A stretch of 64,000 nt of DNA from DASUGC01 sp035606665 (GCA_035606665.1 DATNEY010000001.1:57724-121723), one strand, 5' to 3'; positions 25,935-34,831 are shown, counted from the stretch's first letter. Made by a program: numbers and translations. Notes: generated by a model not told the origin, from the letters alone.

Positions 25935-28568
25935 ATGCGCCCGTATCGCCTGCTGCTGCGGCTGCTTCCCGCGTCCTTTCGCGAGGAGTACGGCGAAGAG
26001 CTGACGCGCGTGTTCGCGCGCGAATGGCGTGACGCGTCTGGCGCCGGTGCGCGCGTCACTCTGTGGCTCCGCGCGCTCGTGGACGTCATCGGCACGGCCG
26101 TGTCCGTGCACGTGGACATGCTCCGTCAGGATCTTCGGCACGCCGCGCGCTCGCTGCGCCGAGCGCCCGGCTTTTCCGTCGCCACGATCCTTGTCATCGC
26201 ACTGGGCGTCGGCGCCACGACGGCCGTGTTCACGCTGACCGACCACGTGCTGCTCCGGCCGCTGCCGTTTCCTGATTCCGATCGCCTCGTGAAGATCTGG
26301 CAAGCCGCGCCGACCCGTCCTCGCAACCTGAGGAGCATCGCCGGCACCAACGATGTCTCTCCGGCGCTGTACCTAGGCTGGAAAGACCTGTCGAAATCAT
26401 TTGAATCGATGGGCGCCTTCAGCACAGCGTCGGCGAACCTGACCGGCAATGGCGAACCCGAGCGACTGAATGGGGCGCAGATGTCGTTCGACACCCTGCC
26501 CACACTCGGCGTCGGCCCGGCGCTGGGACGAACGTTCACCGCCGACGACGACCAGAGCGGTGTTGCGTGCGTGATCCTCATCAGCGATAGCCTCTGGCGG
26601 CGCCGGTTCGCCGCCGAGCGTTCGGCACTCGGCAGCCGTCTCCGTCTCGATGACGAAACCTGCGAAGTCATCGGCATAATGCCGCAGCGCTTCGACTTCC
26701 CGAGTCGGGCGACCCAGTTCTGGCGTCCTATCAGATTCGACGCCGCTGCGGCATCCAACTTTGGCAACAACTACCTGGCCGTGATTGCCAAACTGCACCG
26801 GAGCGTCTCGTTCGAACAGGCACGCGATGAACTCGAAGCTCTGGCGCCTGCAATCGAGAAACGAGGTCCAGATCAGCGGCCGAATGCCCGGGCAGCCATG
26901 ATCGAGCTGCGCGACGAGATCAATAGTCAGTCGCGCACCCTACTCGTCGCGATAGCTGGCGCCGCGGCGTGCCTGCTGCTGATCGCGTGCACAAACCTGG
27001 CGAGTCTGACGATTGCCAGGGCCACCACCCGGAGCCGGGAGCTGGCGGTGAGAACGGCACTGGGCGCCGGCCGCCGGCGGCTCACACGTCAGATGCTGAC
27101 GGAGAGTGTGGTGCTGGCGGTGCTCGGTGGAGCGGTGGGGATCATGATCGCAATTGCTGCCATCCCGACGGTGGTGCGACTGGTGCCCACCGCGCTGCCC
27201 ATCGCAGAAACTCCAGCGGCCGACCTGCGGATGCTCGCGATCGCGACGCTCGCCACGCTCGGCACAGGCATCGGCTTTGGTGTGTTTCCGGCGCTCCGCG
27301 CGGCCCGCAGGGTAACCTCCGATGGTCTCCGCGAAAGCAGCCGGACGGGATCGAACAGGCGAACCACACGCGTACGAAGCGCATTGGTCGTGATACAGGT
27401 GGCCGCGTCCATCGTGCTTCTCGTGGGAGCCGGTCTTCTGATTCGTGCTTTGATGCGCGTGCAGGCGACGCCCGTCGGATTCAGCAGCGACAGCGTGTTG
27501 ACCATGCGGACGTTCCTGCCGTGGGCGAAGTACGGCCCACAATCGAAGCGCACCGAGTTCTATCGTCAGGTCCTGAATGAGCTCCACGCCTTGCCGGGCG
27601 TGAAAGCCGTGGCGTACACAAGCTATCTTCCGATGACCATGCGCGGTGGCGTCTGGCCTGTGACCATTCCGGGCCGCCCGGTGAATCCCGAAAGACCGGA
27701 GCTTGCCAGCTCGCGGTTTGTGACGCCGTCGTACTTCGACGCCATGGGCATTCCGCTGTTGGCAGGACGGGCATTCGCCGAGTCCGATTCAGTCCAAGCG
27801 CAGCCGGTGGCGATTGTGAGCCAGTCGTTCGTCACGGATTATCTCGGCGGCGGCGATGCCATCGGTCAGACATTCGACTTCCTTCTTGCAGGTACACGTT
27901 CGATCGTTGGTGTGGTGGGTGATGTGAAGTTCCGGGGGCTCGAGCGCAGCAACGAGCCGCAGGTGTACCTGCCGCATCAACAACAGGGCGACAACCGGGC
28001 GATGGGCTACGTGCCGAAAGATCTCGTCATTCGTCTCGATTCGGCAGATTCGGATCGAAGCCAGATGGACGCCTTGGTGCCGGCCATCCGCCGTATCGTC
28101 AGGAATGCGGATCCGGACCAGCCGATTTCGGACGTGCGGCCGCTGTCCGCAATTCTGGGTGGAGAGGTCGTCGGGCGCGTCGTGCAGGTGCGCGTGCTCG
28201 TCGCCTTTGCGGCACTCTCACTGCTGCTGGCCGCCGTGGGCCTGCACGGGCTGCTCGCGTTCGTGGTGTCTGCGCGCACGCGTGAATTCGGTGTGAGACT
28301 GGCTCTGGGCGCGAAGCCGCAGCAGATCCTTACTCAAGTCGCCAGGAAGGGACTCGTGCTTGGCATGGTAGGTGTGGGTGTCGGGTTGGTTGCGGCATAC
28401 GGCGTCGGTCGTTGGCTTGAGTCTGTCCTTGCCGGTGTAAGTCCGGCAGACGGGCCCACCTTGGCGGTCGCGTCCGTCGTGTCGCTGACGATATGCCTGA
28501 TCGGGAGTCTGATTCCGGCGCTTCGAGCCTCACGGACGAACCCTAGGCAGGCGATCCAGGCCGAATGA
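25935..28568 (+). CDS. ADOP-family ABC transporter permease (MacB/FtsX-like, duplicated)
   Basis: An 877-residue inner-membrane protein. An N-terminal cytosolic segment (residues 1-70, LLPASFREEYGEELTRVFAREW) is followed by a first transmembrane helix (FSVATILVIALGVGATTAVF) and a large MacB-type periplasmic domain to about residue 320. Then comes an FtsX block with three or four helices (TLLVAIAGAAACLLLIACTNL; SRELAVRTALGAGRRRLTRQ), a helix near 495 (VVIQVAASIVLLVGAGLLIRAL), a second periplasmic domain, and a C-terminal FtsX block (REFGVRLALGAKPQQIL) ending RASRTNPRQAIQAE. Two FtsX halves in one chain define the acidobacterial duplicated orphan permease class. No ATPase gene is adjacent. It probably moves lipids, peptides or drugs, or transduces mechanical signals; the substrate is unknown. 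It is translationally linked to the upstream padR gene. Confidence 0.88.
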   Translation: MRPYRLLLRLLPASFREEYGEELTRVFAREWRDASGAGARVTLWLRALVDVIGTAVSVHVDMLRQDLRHAARSLRRAPGFSVATILVIALGVGATTAVFTLTDHVLLRPLPFPDSDRLVKIWQAAPTRPRNLRSIAGTNDVSPALYLGWKDLSKSFESMGAFSTASANLTGNGEPERLNGAQMSFDTLPTLGVGPALGRTFTADDDQSGVACVILISDSLWRRRFAAERSALGSRLRLDDETCEVIGIMPQRFDFPSRATQFWRPIRFDAAAASNFGNNYLAVIAKLHRSVSFEQARDELEALAPAIEKRGPDQRPNARAAMIELRDEINSQSRTLLVAIAGAAACLLLIACTNLASLTIARATTRSRELAVRTALGAGRRRLTRQMLTESVVLAVLGGAVGIMIAIAAIPTVVRLVPTALPIAETPAADLRMLAIATLATLGTGIGFGVFPALRAARRVTSDGLRESSRTGSNRRTTRVRSALVVIQVAASIVLLVGAGLLIRALMRVQATPVGFSSDSVLTMRTFLPWAKYGPQSKRTEFYRQVLNELHALPGVKAVAYTSYLPMTMRGGVWPVTIPGRPVNPERPELASSRFVTPSYFDAMGIPLLAGRAFAESDSVQAQPVAIVSQSFVTDYLGGGDAIGQTFDFLLAGTRSIVGVVGDVKFRGLERSNEPQVYLPHQQQGDNRAMGYVPKDLVIRLDSADSDRSQMDALVPAIRRIVRNADPDQPISDVRPLSAILGGEVVGRVVQVRVLVAFAALSLLLAAVGLHGLLAFVVSARTREFGVRLALGAKPQQILTQVARKGLVLGMVGVGVGLVAAYGVGRWLESVLAGVSPADGPTLAVASVVSLTICLIGSLIPALRASRTNPRQAIQAE

Positions 28569-28832
28569 AACAAGCAACTACGCCACAGCCTCCATTCGTT
28601 CCGAGTCGTCCACACCGTTTCGAGCCAGCGTGATGACCAAGGTCCTGGGAGCGAAGCGGGTTGGAAGGAGCCGATTTACGGAAGATGGCACGCGAAAATG
28701 GAACGTAGCCATCGTCGGGATGTCCTTACGCTTGATTTCCGAGGAAGTCGGCGAGTTTGGCTCGCGTAGGCAGAGAGAATCGTGCTCTCGGTCGTTTTCG
28801 TGAAAATGCTCGGAAAATCGCGAACTTGAAAC

Positions 28833-28922
28833 TGGCGGAGAGAGTGGGATTCGAACCCACGGTAGAGTTTCCCCTACACACGCTTTCCAAGCGTGCTCCT
28901 TCAACCACTCGGACATCTCTCC
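28833..28922 (-). tRNA. tRNA-Ser (anticodon GGA)
   Basis: On the minus strand the gene starts with GGAGAGATGTCCGAGTGG, has an anticodon stem-loop CACGC-TTGGAAA-GCGTG with anticodon GGA, a long variable arm (the region around TGTAGGGGAAACTCTACC), a T-arm with GGTTCGAATCC, and the acceptor strand TCTCTCC. The discriminator is G, and CCA is encoded (28833-28835). The long variable arm and the GGA anticodon identify a class II serine tRNA. Its length including CCA is 90 bases. Reading frames that give AERVGFEPT-like peptides across it are artefacts. Confidence 0.95.
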
Positions 28923-29069
28923 GTCATTTAGAATCAACAACTTAGGAGCTGTCGACGAGGGATTATGGCACACGCCGCCACGCGTCTGCGACCGATCCTC
29001 CAACACGTTTCAGATCAACAACTTGAAGCAAGCCTGCGACGGCTCGCGTCGTGAACGGTGGAACACCTC

Positions 29070-29358
29070 CTATCGTGCCGCGATCACTGACGGCCGCAGC
29101 GTGGCCAGCCACAATCCGTTCTTCTGACCCCGGAGTCGATAGACCACCAAGGCCACGTTGGTGGTTCTGGCCGACGCCCCAGCCAATGCGCCCGTGCTGG
29201 TTTCAGCGCCGATGACGCGAAAGCCGCGTGGGCTCGCGGCAACCTACAGCAAGAGGGCGAATTCAAGCGCACGAATTTCCAGCAGTTTTTGCATTGCGAC
29301 GCCTGCAGCTTCCAACGTAGAGTCCGCGCGCAGTACACAGGGAATCACGCCGTCCCCA
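29070..29358 (-). pseudogene. Decayed minus-strand coding remnant with an in-frame stop
   Basis: One minus-strand frame reads GVIPCVLRADSTLEAAGVA, MQKLLEIRALEFALLL, then TAG at 29245-29247, then VAASPRGFRVIGAETSTGAL and LVVYRLRGQKNGLWLATL, and finally a stop at 29070-29072. The amphipathic and hydrophobic pattern continues smoothly on both sides of the TAG, as expected of a gene with a nonsense mutation. No start with a ribosome-binding site is visible at the 5' end, which runs into the DsbA-like gene's start region. I do not recognise the family. The stretch from 28923 to 29069 holds nothing I can identify. Confidence 0.3.
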
Positions 29359-30083
29359 TGTCAACGCGGAGTGTGGAGAACAACGTGTCGGGAACAAAGA
29401 GCTCGCGTCGCGAGCTGCTGGACCTTACGGCGTCCGTCGCCATGATTATCGCGGCGGGCGTGCTCATCTGGGTGAATGTTGTCGAGCCACGCGCACGCAG
29501 TCGCTCGAACGGGTCAGCCGCCCCGCCCGTTCCCTCCGCGCCGGTGTCGATTGCCGGTTTTCCCTTTGAAGGGAGTCCCACGGCGAAGGTGGCGATCATC
29601 GAGTTCGCGGACTATCAGTGCCCGTTTTGCCGGGTGTTCGCTCAACAGATGTATCCGAAGTTCAAGGAGCGGTTCATTGCGGAGGGAAAGGTACTGTTTG
29701 TCTTTCGGCATTTGCCGCTGACCACACTGCATCCGTTCGCTGGCCGTGTGGCTGCCAGCGCCGCCTGTGCGGACCGCCAGGGCGCCTTCTGGAAGATGCA
29801 CAGCCTGTTGTTCACGGCGCCGTCCCGGCTGGACGACGCGGCGCTCGCTGGCTTCGCCTCACAACTGCAGCTCGACGAACAGGGCTTCGCGAGTTGCATG
29901 GGTAGCCCTGACACCGAGGTGCAGGCGGACGTCGAACTCGCCAAGTCGCTGCGCATCGTGTCGACGCCGACTTTTCTGATTGGCTCGGTGCTGGCCGACA
30001 ACCGCGTCAAGGTCGCGCACGTCCTGAAAGGTTCACAAGTCAACGGCGAGCTCGAAGCGAAGGTGAACGACTTATTGAAGTGA
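29358..30083 (+). CDS. Membrane-anchored DsbA-like thiol oxidoreductase
   Basis: A 241-residue protein. After a short cytosolic N-terminus, residues 21-42 (LDLTASVAMIIAAGVLIWVNVV) form one transmembrane helix that would anchor the thioredoxin domain on the periplasmic side. The domain begins near residue 65 and carries the active site CPFC at Cys88 and Cys91 (FADYQCPFCRVF), the DsbA-type helical insert (LPLTTLHPFAGRVAASAACAD), and the cis-proline loop STPTFLI near residue 205. This is the DsbA/DsbG-like disulfide exchange family (Thioredoxin_4). ATG 29358 is chosen because it gives the expected N-terminus; the longer frame from 29289 runs through the decayed remnant. Two Cys-rich secreted proteins follow at once, which makes them its likely substrates. 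Confidence 0.85.
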   Translation: MSTRSVENNVSGTKSSRRELLDLTASVAMIIAAGVLIWVNVVEPRARSRSNGSAAPPVPSAPVSIAGFPFEGSPTAKVAIIEFADYQCPFCRVFAQQMYPKFKERFIAEGKVLFVFRHLPLTTLHPFAGRVAASAACADRQGAFWKMHSLLFTAPSRLDDAALAGFASQLQLDEQGFASCMGSPDTEVQADVELAKSLRIVSTPTFLIGSVLADNRVKVAHVLKGSQVNGELEAKVNDLLK

Positions 30084-30097
30084 GGAGGAGCCCCCCG

Positions 30098-30424
30098 ATG
30101 AAGATGATAAGAAACGTGTCGTTTGTCGTTCTTTGCGTGGCCGCGTCGTTGGGTACGCCAGCCATCGCGCGCGCCGACAGCGAGTGCCTGGCGGTCGCGA
30201 CTCAGTGTGAGTACGGCGGAAACGATCCAGCGCAGCGGGCGGAAGACAGCTGCAACTCGGCCTCGTGCGACGCCGCGTGCAGCACGCCGAAGCCCGAAGG
30301 ATGCGGGTCAACGGCCAGCTACGGCGACGACTGCAGCGACGGCGCCGCGTCAGGTCAATGGCAGGGTCAGACGGTCTACTGCTCGAGCGGGGTCTGTCAC
30401 TGCAATGGAGAAGAACTGGAATGA
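30098..30424 (+). CDS. Small Cys-rich secreted protein, paralogue 1
   Basis: A 108-residue product with a strong ribosome-binding site (gaggaggag, 30082-30090) and a signal peptide MKMIRNVSFVVLCVAASLG-TPAIARAD. I count ten cysteines in the mature part, including DSEC, QCEYGG, DSCNSASCDAAC, PEGCGS, DDCSDG, VYCSSGVCHC. The chain is otherwise small and polar and ends CHCNGEELE. The signal peptide and acidic C-terminus closely resemble those of the next gene (RNVSFV...; C-H-x-x-ELE). An even number of cysteines in an exported protein points to a disulfide-stabilised fold. No similarity to a named family is apparent to me. It starts 14 bases after the stop codon of the DsbA-like gene and is very probably cotranscribed with it. 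Confidence 0.7.
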   Translation: MKMIRNVSFVVLCVAASLGTPAIARADSECLAVATQCEYGGNDPAQRAEDSCNSASCDAACSTPKPEGCGSTASYGDDCSDGAASGQWQGQTVYCSSGVCHCNGEELE

Positions 30425-30459
30425 CCAGCGCCCAACATGCTGTACAAGGAGGACCCCAC

Positions 30460-30792
30460 ATGGCCAGAATGCTGAGGAACGTCTCGTTCGTGATCGTCTG
30501 TCTCGCGTACGTTATTACCTCGCGTCAGGTCGTTCGAGCGGAAGTGTGCGAGGTCCCGGTCGCGCATACGGGATTCGGCGAGTCGGCCAGCGAGGCGTCG
30601 GGCGACTGCGGCAGTGAGAACCTGCGAAACGACGCCTGCGACGACCGATGTGATGACGGGGGATCCCATTGGTGGGGATCAGCGACAGGAAGCTGCTCCG
30701 AGCCGCAGGTGTGTGGGTTCAACAGTCAGACGAACGACCCATACTACTGCTCCACAATCATCCTGGAGTGCCATCGCGACGAACTTGAATAG
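30460..30792 (+). CDS. Small Cys-rich secreted protein, paralogue 2
   Basis: A 110-residue product with a good ribosome-binding site (aaggagg, 30446-30452) and a signal peptide MARMLRNVSFVIVCLAYVIT-SRQVVRAE. Eight cysteines are in the mature part (EVCEV, GDCGS, DACDDRCDDG, GSCSE, QVCGF, YYCST, LECHRDELE). Signal peptide, acidic middle and C-terminal CHRDELE align with paralogue 1, while the cysteine spacing differs, so the two diverged after a tandem duplication. It could be a structural, binding or antimicrobial protein. The C-terminal part has aromatic residues (HWWGS, DPYYC). It lies 35 bases after paralogue 1 and 71 bases before the carboxypeptidase-regulatory-like gene. Confidence 0.7.
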   Translation: MARMLRNVSFVIVCLAYVITSRQVVRAEVCEVPVAHTGFGESASEASGDCGSENLRNDACDDRCDDGGSHWWGSATGSCSEPQVCGFNSQTNDPYYCSTIILECHRDELE

Positions 30793-30863
30793 ACTTGACT
30801 AGAATAGTTGCAGCGCCGGTGCCACTTGAGTCGTGAGTCAATTGCGACGGCTTGGGAGGACTC

Positions 30864-32612
30864 ATGAGATGGACGACTGTCAGCAGCCTGGCCGCGATAC
30901 TCGTCGCCGTCACGATTGAGGCCCAGGCGGTCGCACCTCAAGATTCCACGACCAAGAGCACCGGCACTGTGGAGGGCGCCGTCATAGACGCCGTATCCGG
31001 TCGCCCAATCGCTGGTGCCACTGTGACCTTGACCGGTCCCGGTGTCCCGCAGTCGTTGGCGCCGGCGGTCACCGGTCAGGGTGGTTCGTTCAGATTCGAC
31101 GCGCTGCCTGCGGGGCGATTCAGTCTCGCATCTCGAAATGAAGGCTACATTGCCGGCAGGTTTGGGCAGCGCTATCCCGACGACACCGACCTCCCAATCA
31201 CTCTTGCCAACGGTGAGCGGAGGAGCAAGATCGAACTCAGGCTCTGGCCGGTGGCGGTGCTTTGGGGCTCGGTTGTAGGGCCACAGAATGAACCGCTCGC
31301 GCGCGTTCGCGTCACGGCTCTCCGCTCCGTCTTTTCCCGTGGCCGGTTCGAGTTGCGCCGGCGAGTACAAGCCACGACCGACGATCGCGGTCAGTACCGC
31401 TTGTCGGTGCCACCAGGCCAATACGTCGTGGCGCTGGAACCCTCGGCAGCCAGTCCTCCAGCTGGGCAGCCCGCCTATCCGGCATTGTTCCACCCTGGAT
31501 TGACGTCGACCGCGGGAGTGAACTTCATCGACCTTCGAGGCGGGGAGAACCAGGGACCGGTTGATTTCAAGCTCCCGGCGGCCAAGTCCTATCGCGTGTC
31601 TGGTCGGCTGGAGAGTGGGGAAGAAAAGCCCGCCGCGAGTGTCCGAGTGTCGCTGGTGTCCGACGAGCCGGGCGCGATCCCTACCGAGCTCGACATGGCG
31701 CCGGCCACGGTCTCGCAAGGACAGTTCACATTTCCTGCCGTGTTTCCCGGCCGATACCTCGTTCGCGCAATTCAGGCACCGCGGAGCATGGATCAGGTCA
31801 TCGGGCGGGTTACTGCCACGGGCTTCAGCATGTCGGGAGGACGGCCGCCGATGATCGGCGCCCCCCTGCCGCCACTACCAGACTCTCCGACGCTGTGGGC
31901 CGAAGCCTCCATTGTTGTTGTAGACAAAGATGTCACGGGCGTACCGCTCGTGATGCGTTCCGCCGCTCATCTCACGGGAGAGGTTGTCTTCCGGGGGAAT
32001 CAACAGCCAGACTCCAACCAACTCCAGGCATCGTCGGTCATCGTGACGCCCGTCGATGGTCGTGACACGGGAATACCCATTACCCGGATCGAGGCCGATC
32101 GCACATTTCGAACCGTCGGCCTGCCTCCTGCTCCGTATGTGTTGACGTTTCTGCTGTCGTTCCCCGGATACACCATGCAAGCATTGCAAGTCGGTGGTGT
32201 AGACATGACGGGGCGCCCGATCGACGTTGGATCCCAGACGATACCGCCGATCAAGGTGCTGATGACGGAGCGTGCGACGGAATTACGTGGCACAGTGCGC
32301 AACGCGCAGGGCCAGCCGATCGAAGGGGCCTCCGTCTATATCTTTCCGGCCGATCGATCCGCTTGGGTGGACTATGCGATGGCGTTTCCGTTGCGCTGGC
32401 GAACCGCTCGTTCTTCGCGTGACGGAAGCTTCGAAGTCAAGGGACTCGTGGCTGGCCGGTACGCGATCGCCGCTGTCGAGGGATCCGTGCCCGAAGTCTG
32501 GCAGGAACCGAAGTCCCTGGATTGGTTGTCGATGACCGGCCAGCGACTAGGCGTCGCAGAGGGCCAGGTTCAAACGGTTTCCATTCAGACGACAAAGTGG
32601 GTCGCGCGCTAG
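30864..32612 (+). CDS. Secreted multidomain carboxypeptidase-regulatory-like protein
   Basis: A 582-residue protein with a ribosome-binding site (gggagga, 30854-30860) and a signal peptide (MRWTTVSSLAAILVAVTIEAQA). The first 100 residues of the mature protein form a carboxypeptidase-regulatory-like sandwich (GTVEGAVIDAVSGRPIAGATVTL, then GSFRFDALPAGRFSLASRNEGYIAG). A second unit follows (RVRVTALRSV, GQYRLSVPPGQYVVALEPSA), a third is visible near residue 235 (KSYRVSGRLESGEEKPAASVRV), and a last one near 475 (LRGTVRNAQGQPIEGASVYIF; GSFEVKGLVAGRYAIAAVEG). It has no catalytic motif, so it may be a periplasmic or surface binding protein. Its 3' end overlaps the next gene, a clear paralogue, by 16 bases. 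Confidence 0.75.
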   Translation: MRWTTVSSLAAILVAVTIEAQAVAPQDSTTKSTGTVEGAVIDAVSGRPIAGATVTLTGPGVPQSLAPAVTGQGGSFRFDALPAGRFSLASRNEGYIAGRFGQRYPDDTDLPITLANGERRSKIELRLWPVAVLWGSVVGPQNEPLARVRVTALRSVFSRGRFELRRRVQATTDDRGQYRLSVPPGQYVVALEPSAASPPAGQPAYPALFHPGLTSTAGVNFIDLRGGENQGPVDFKLPAAKSYRVSGRLESGEEKPAASVRVSLVSDEPGAIPTELDMAPATVSQGQFTFPAVFPGRYLVRAIQAPRSMDQVIGRVTATGFSMSGGRPPMIGAPLPPLPDSPTLWAEASIVVVDKDVTGVPLVMRSAAHLTGEVVFRGNQQPDSNQLQASSVIVTPVDGRDTGIPITRIEADRTFRTVGLPPAPYVLTFLLSFPGYTMQALQVGGVDMTGRPIDVGSQTIPPIKVLMTERATELRGTVRNAQGQPIEGASVYIFPADRSAWVDYAMAFPLRWRTARSSRDGSFEVKGLVAGRYAIAAVEGSVPEVWQEPKSLDWLSMTGQRLGVAEGQVQTVSIQTTKWVAR

Positions 32613-34258
32613 TAGCCGGAACCGCGCTGTTTCTTGCGATCTCGGCTACCGGATCGGGCGTTCGTGCGTCCGCCTCTTCCAATCAGCAGCCTTCCGCCCG
32701 CGGCGGAGTTTCCGGCCGGGTCGTCACGTCCGGCGGCGCAGCCGTGTCAGGTGTCACGGTCACGCTGACTTCGACGGACGTCGCGCCCATATCTCTCTCG
32801 ACATCCGCGGACGGCCGTTTCAGCTACGAGGGGATACCGGCAGGTCGTTATCGACTGACGGCTCAAAAGCCAGGATTCTTGCCAACGGAGTATGGATCCG
32901 TCCGCCCGAACAGACTCGGTACGCCCATCGTGCTGTCCGCGGGTGATCGGATGGCTGACCTCTCCCTGATCCTCTGGCCATCCAGCGCCATCGCAGGAGT
33001 CGTGCGCGATGCGTCGGGCCGCGCGACGTCGGGCATGGCGGTACGGCTCTTCGATGGGCGTGCTGACGCATCTGGGACAGTGGAACCGCGGCTGATCGCC
33101 GCAACCACTACGGATGATCGTGGCGACTATCGGTTCTTTCATCTTCGCGACGGCGAATACGTCATCGCGGCGTCCGGAGGGCGCGGCGGAGGCGAGAGCC
33201 GGGCGTTTGTCTATCATCCCAGCGCCGCGAGGTTCGTTGATGCCAGGCGCCTTTCGCTTGAGGTGGGGCAGGAACTGACGGGAATCGACGTCGCCTTTAC
33301 TCCAGCGCCACCGGTCTTCATAGGCGGAACGATCCGCCTCGCGACCGGTGAGCCGGCGTCCTTGTACCGCCTTTCAGCACTCTTGAGATCCACCTACGGC
33401 ACGATCCCGACCACCTACTTGAACGTCAATCGCGATGGGCGGATCGCCGATTCCAACGTACCGTCCGGTGATTACCAGCTCATCGTTCGCGCCGATCGGC
33501 TTGTCCGCGACGCCGCCGGCGTCGAGCCGAGCGCGCAGCCGGGCACCCTCTGGGCCCAGCGACAGCTCACGGTTCCTCTCGGCGGCGTCACCGACTTGTC
33601 CGTGACGTGCACACCTGGGATTACCCTCGACGGGCAGGTGGTCTTTGCGGCCTCTGCCGTCCCGCCCCGAGCGCCCGTGCGATTGAAGCTGCAATCACTT
33701 CAGGTCCCGGACTTTGCCTCCACCGCCGATGTCGAGATGACTCCCGGCAAAGCCAGCTTGTTCCGGTTTGGTGACCTGTTGCCGGGGCCCTACCGATTGG
33801 TGACTGAACCCCAGTCCCCGCTCCCGCGATCGTGGTCCGCGTCGTTGCGGCTCAATGATGTGGACGCGCCAGACGATGTGATTGACGTTCCGGCGGCTCC
33901 AGACAGTTCGCTCCACGTCAACTTCTCGCTTCAGTTGTCTGAATTCAACGGACGACTCCTCGACAAGTCGGACCGGCCGGCCGTCGACTTCTTCGTGGTC
34001 CTGTTTCCGATCGATCCTCGCTTGTGGACCGTTGGAACTCGCAGAGTCCAGCAGGCCCGCCCTGCGACCGACGGATCGTTCATGGTGTCCGGATTGCCAG
34101 CCGGCGACTACTATCTGGCTGTTCTGACCGACGTCGATTCGCGTGCGATGTTCGATCGCACATTCCTCGGCGGGCTCGCTCAATCCAACCCGTTTCGATT
34201 GACTCTCACCCCTGGGGAAAACCCAGCACAGACGCTTCGTGTAGGCGCGGCTCGCTGA
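32597..34258 (+). CDS. Secreted multidomain carboxypeptidase-regulatory-like protein, paralogue
   Basis: A 553-residue paralogue of the preceding gene with the same layout. GTG 32597 gives a signal peptide (MGRALVAGTALFLAISATGSGVRASA); earlier in-frame starts would precede it with a long basic stretch, and the start overlaps the upstream stop by 16 bases, implying translational coupling. Carboxypeptidase-regulatory-like units are seen at residues about 35-110 (GGVSGRVVTSGGAAVSGVTVTL; GRFSYEGIPAGRYRLTAQKPGF), about 120-190 (IAGVVRDASGRATSGMAVRLF; GDYRFFHLRDGEYVIAASGG), and near the end (FNGRLLDKSDRPAVDFFVVLF; GSFMVSGLPAGDYYLAVLT). The distal 53 bases overlap the convergent gene at 34206-34781. 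Confidence 0.72.
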   Translation: MGRALVAGTALFLAISATGSGVRASASSNQQPSARGGVSGRVVTSGGAAVSGVTVTLTSTDVAPISLSTSADGRFSYEGIPAGRYRLTAQKPGFLPTEYGSVRPNRLGTPIVLSAGDRMADLSLILWPSSAIAGVVRDASGRATSGMAVRLFDGRADASGTVEPRLIAATTTDDRGDYRFFHLRDGEYVIAASGGRGGGESRAFVYHPSAARFVDARRLSLEVGQELTGIDVAFTPAPPVFIGGTIRLATGEPASLYRLSALLRSTYGTIPTTYLNVNRDGRIADSNVPSGDYQLIVRADRLVRDAAGVEPSAQPGTLWAQRQLTVPLGGVTDLSVTCTPGITLDGQVVFAASAVPPRAPVRLKLQSLQVPDFASTADVEMTPGKASLFRFGDLLPGPYRLVTEPQSPLPRSWSASLRLNDVDAPDDVIDVPAAPDSSLHVNFSLQLSEFNGRLLDKSDRPAVDFFVVLFPIDPRLWTVGTRRVQQARPATDGSFMVSGLPAGDYYLAVLTDVDSRAMFDRTFLGGLAQSNPFRLTLTPGENPAQTLRVGAAR

Positions 34259-34781
34259 TCCGGTTTCGTCGATACCGGTGAAGCACGGTCGTCCAGTCGC
34301 CTGTGTCGGTTGGCAGGCTCGTTTCCACGCGAAGCGTGCCCTCAGCGTCGAGCCAGAGCACGCGTTTCCGGGTCGTCTTTGGCGGAGTCGATGTGCGCCT
34401 GTGACTGTGGACGACGAGTCGGGCTGCGTCCCAAGACACAGTGTCCGCGATTACCACCCGCGATCCAGTCACGTAGACTTCGGTCACGTTGCAGTCGGTG
34501 CCATCGAAAAGGAAAGCAGAATGTGCCAGCCGATCCGCGGTACGTCCCGCTCCGCCGCGACCCTGACGGCCTTGGACCTGCCAGTCCAGCACGAGTGCGG
34601 TCGAATACTGGGACGCGGTGAACCTCTCACCAAACGGCAGGGCGTCAGGCGACGAATCCTTGTCCGCGATCCATATCCAGGTTCCGGAGAAATCTGGCCG
34701 GGCCTGACGCTCCTTGGCGGCTACGCCAGGTGACAACAGTACGCCCGCGCACAGCATAACTACCGCAAGGCGAGTTCGCAT
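34206..34781 (-). CDS. Small secreted protein of unknown function
   Basis: A 191-residue protein with a ribosome-binding site (gggaggga) before ATG 34781 and a signal peptide (MRTRLAVVMLCAGVLLSPGVAA). The mature part begins with RPDFSGTWIWIADKDS, the 'DFSGTW' opening shared by many small lipocalin-like secreted acidobacterial proteins. A later stretch, VYVTGSRVVIADTVSWDAARLVVHSH, is strand-rich, and one further part (KRVLWLDAEGTLRVETSLP) completes a probable beta-barrel. Two cysteines are present in the whole protein. The last 18 residues or so overlap the end of the convergent carboxypeptidase-regulatory-like gene and have little fold character, so the true domain may end before them. Role unknown. 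Confidence 0.6.
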   Translation of the reverse strand: MRTRLAVVMLCAGVLLSPGVAAKERQARPDFSGTWIWIADKDSSPDALPFGERFTASQYSTALVLDWQVQGRQGRGGAGRTADRLAHSAFLFDGTDCNVTEVYVTGSRVVIADTVSWDAARLVVHSHRRTSTPPKTTRKRVLWLDAEGTLRVETSLPTDTGDWTTVLHRYRRNRISEPRLHEASVLGFPQG

Positions 34782-34831
34782 GTTGTGCTCCCTCCCTAGA
34801 ATTGTCCCGCAACACAATTCTCCCACAGCTA

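Noticed and set aside
28757..28945. Small reading frame giving an AERVGFEPT-type peptide
   Set aside because: This peptide is the known artefact of translating across a tRNA-Ser gene; the tRNA fold is complete at 28833-28922.
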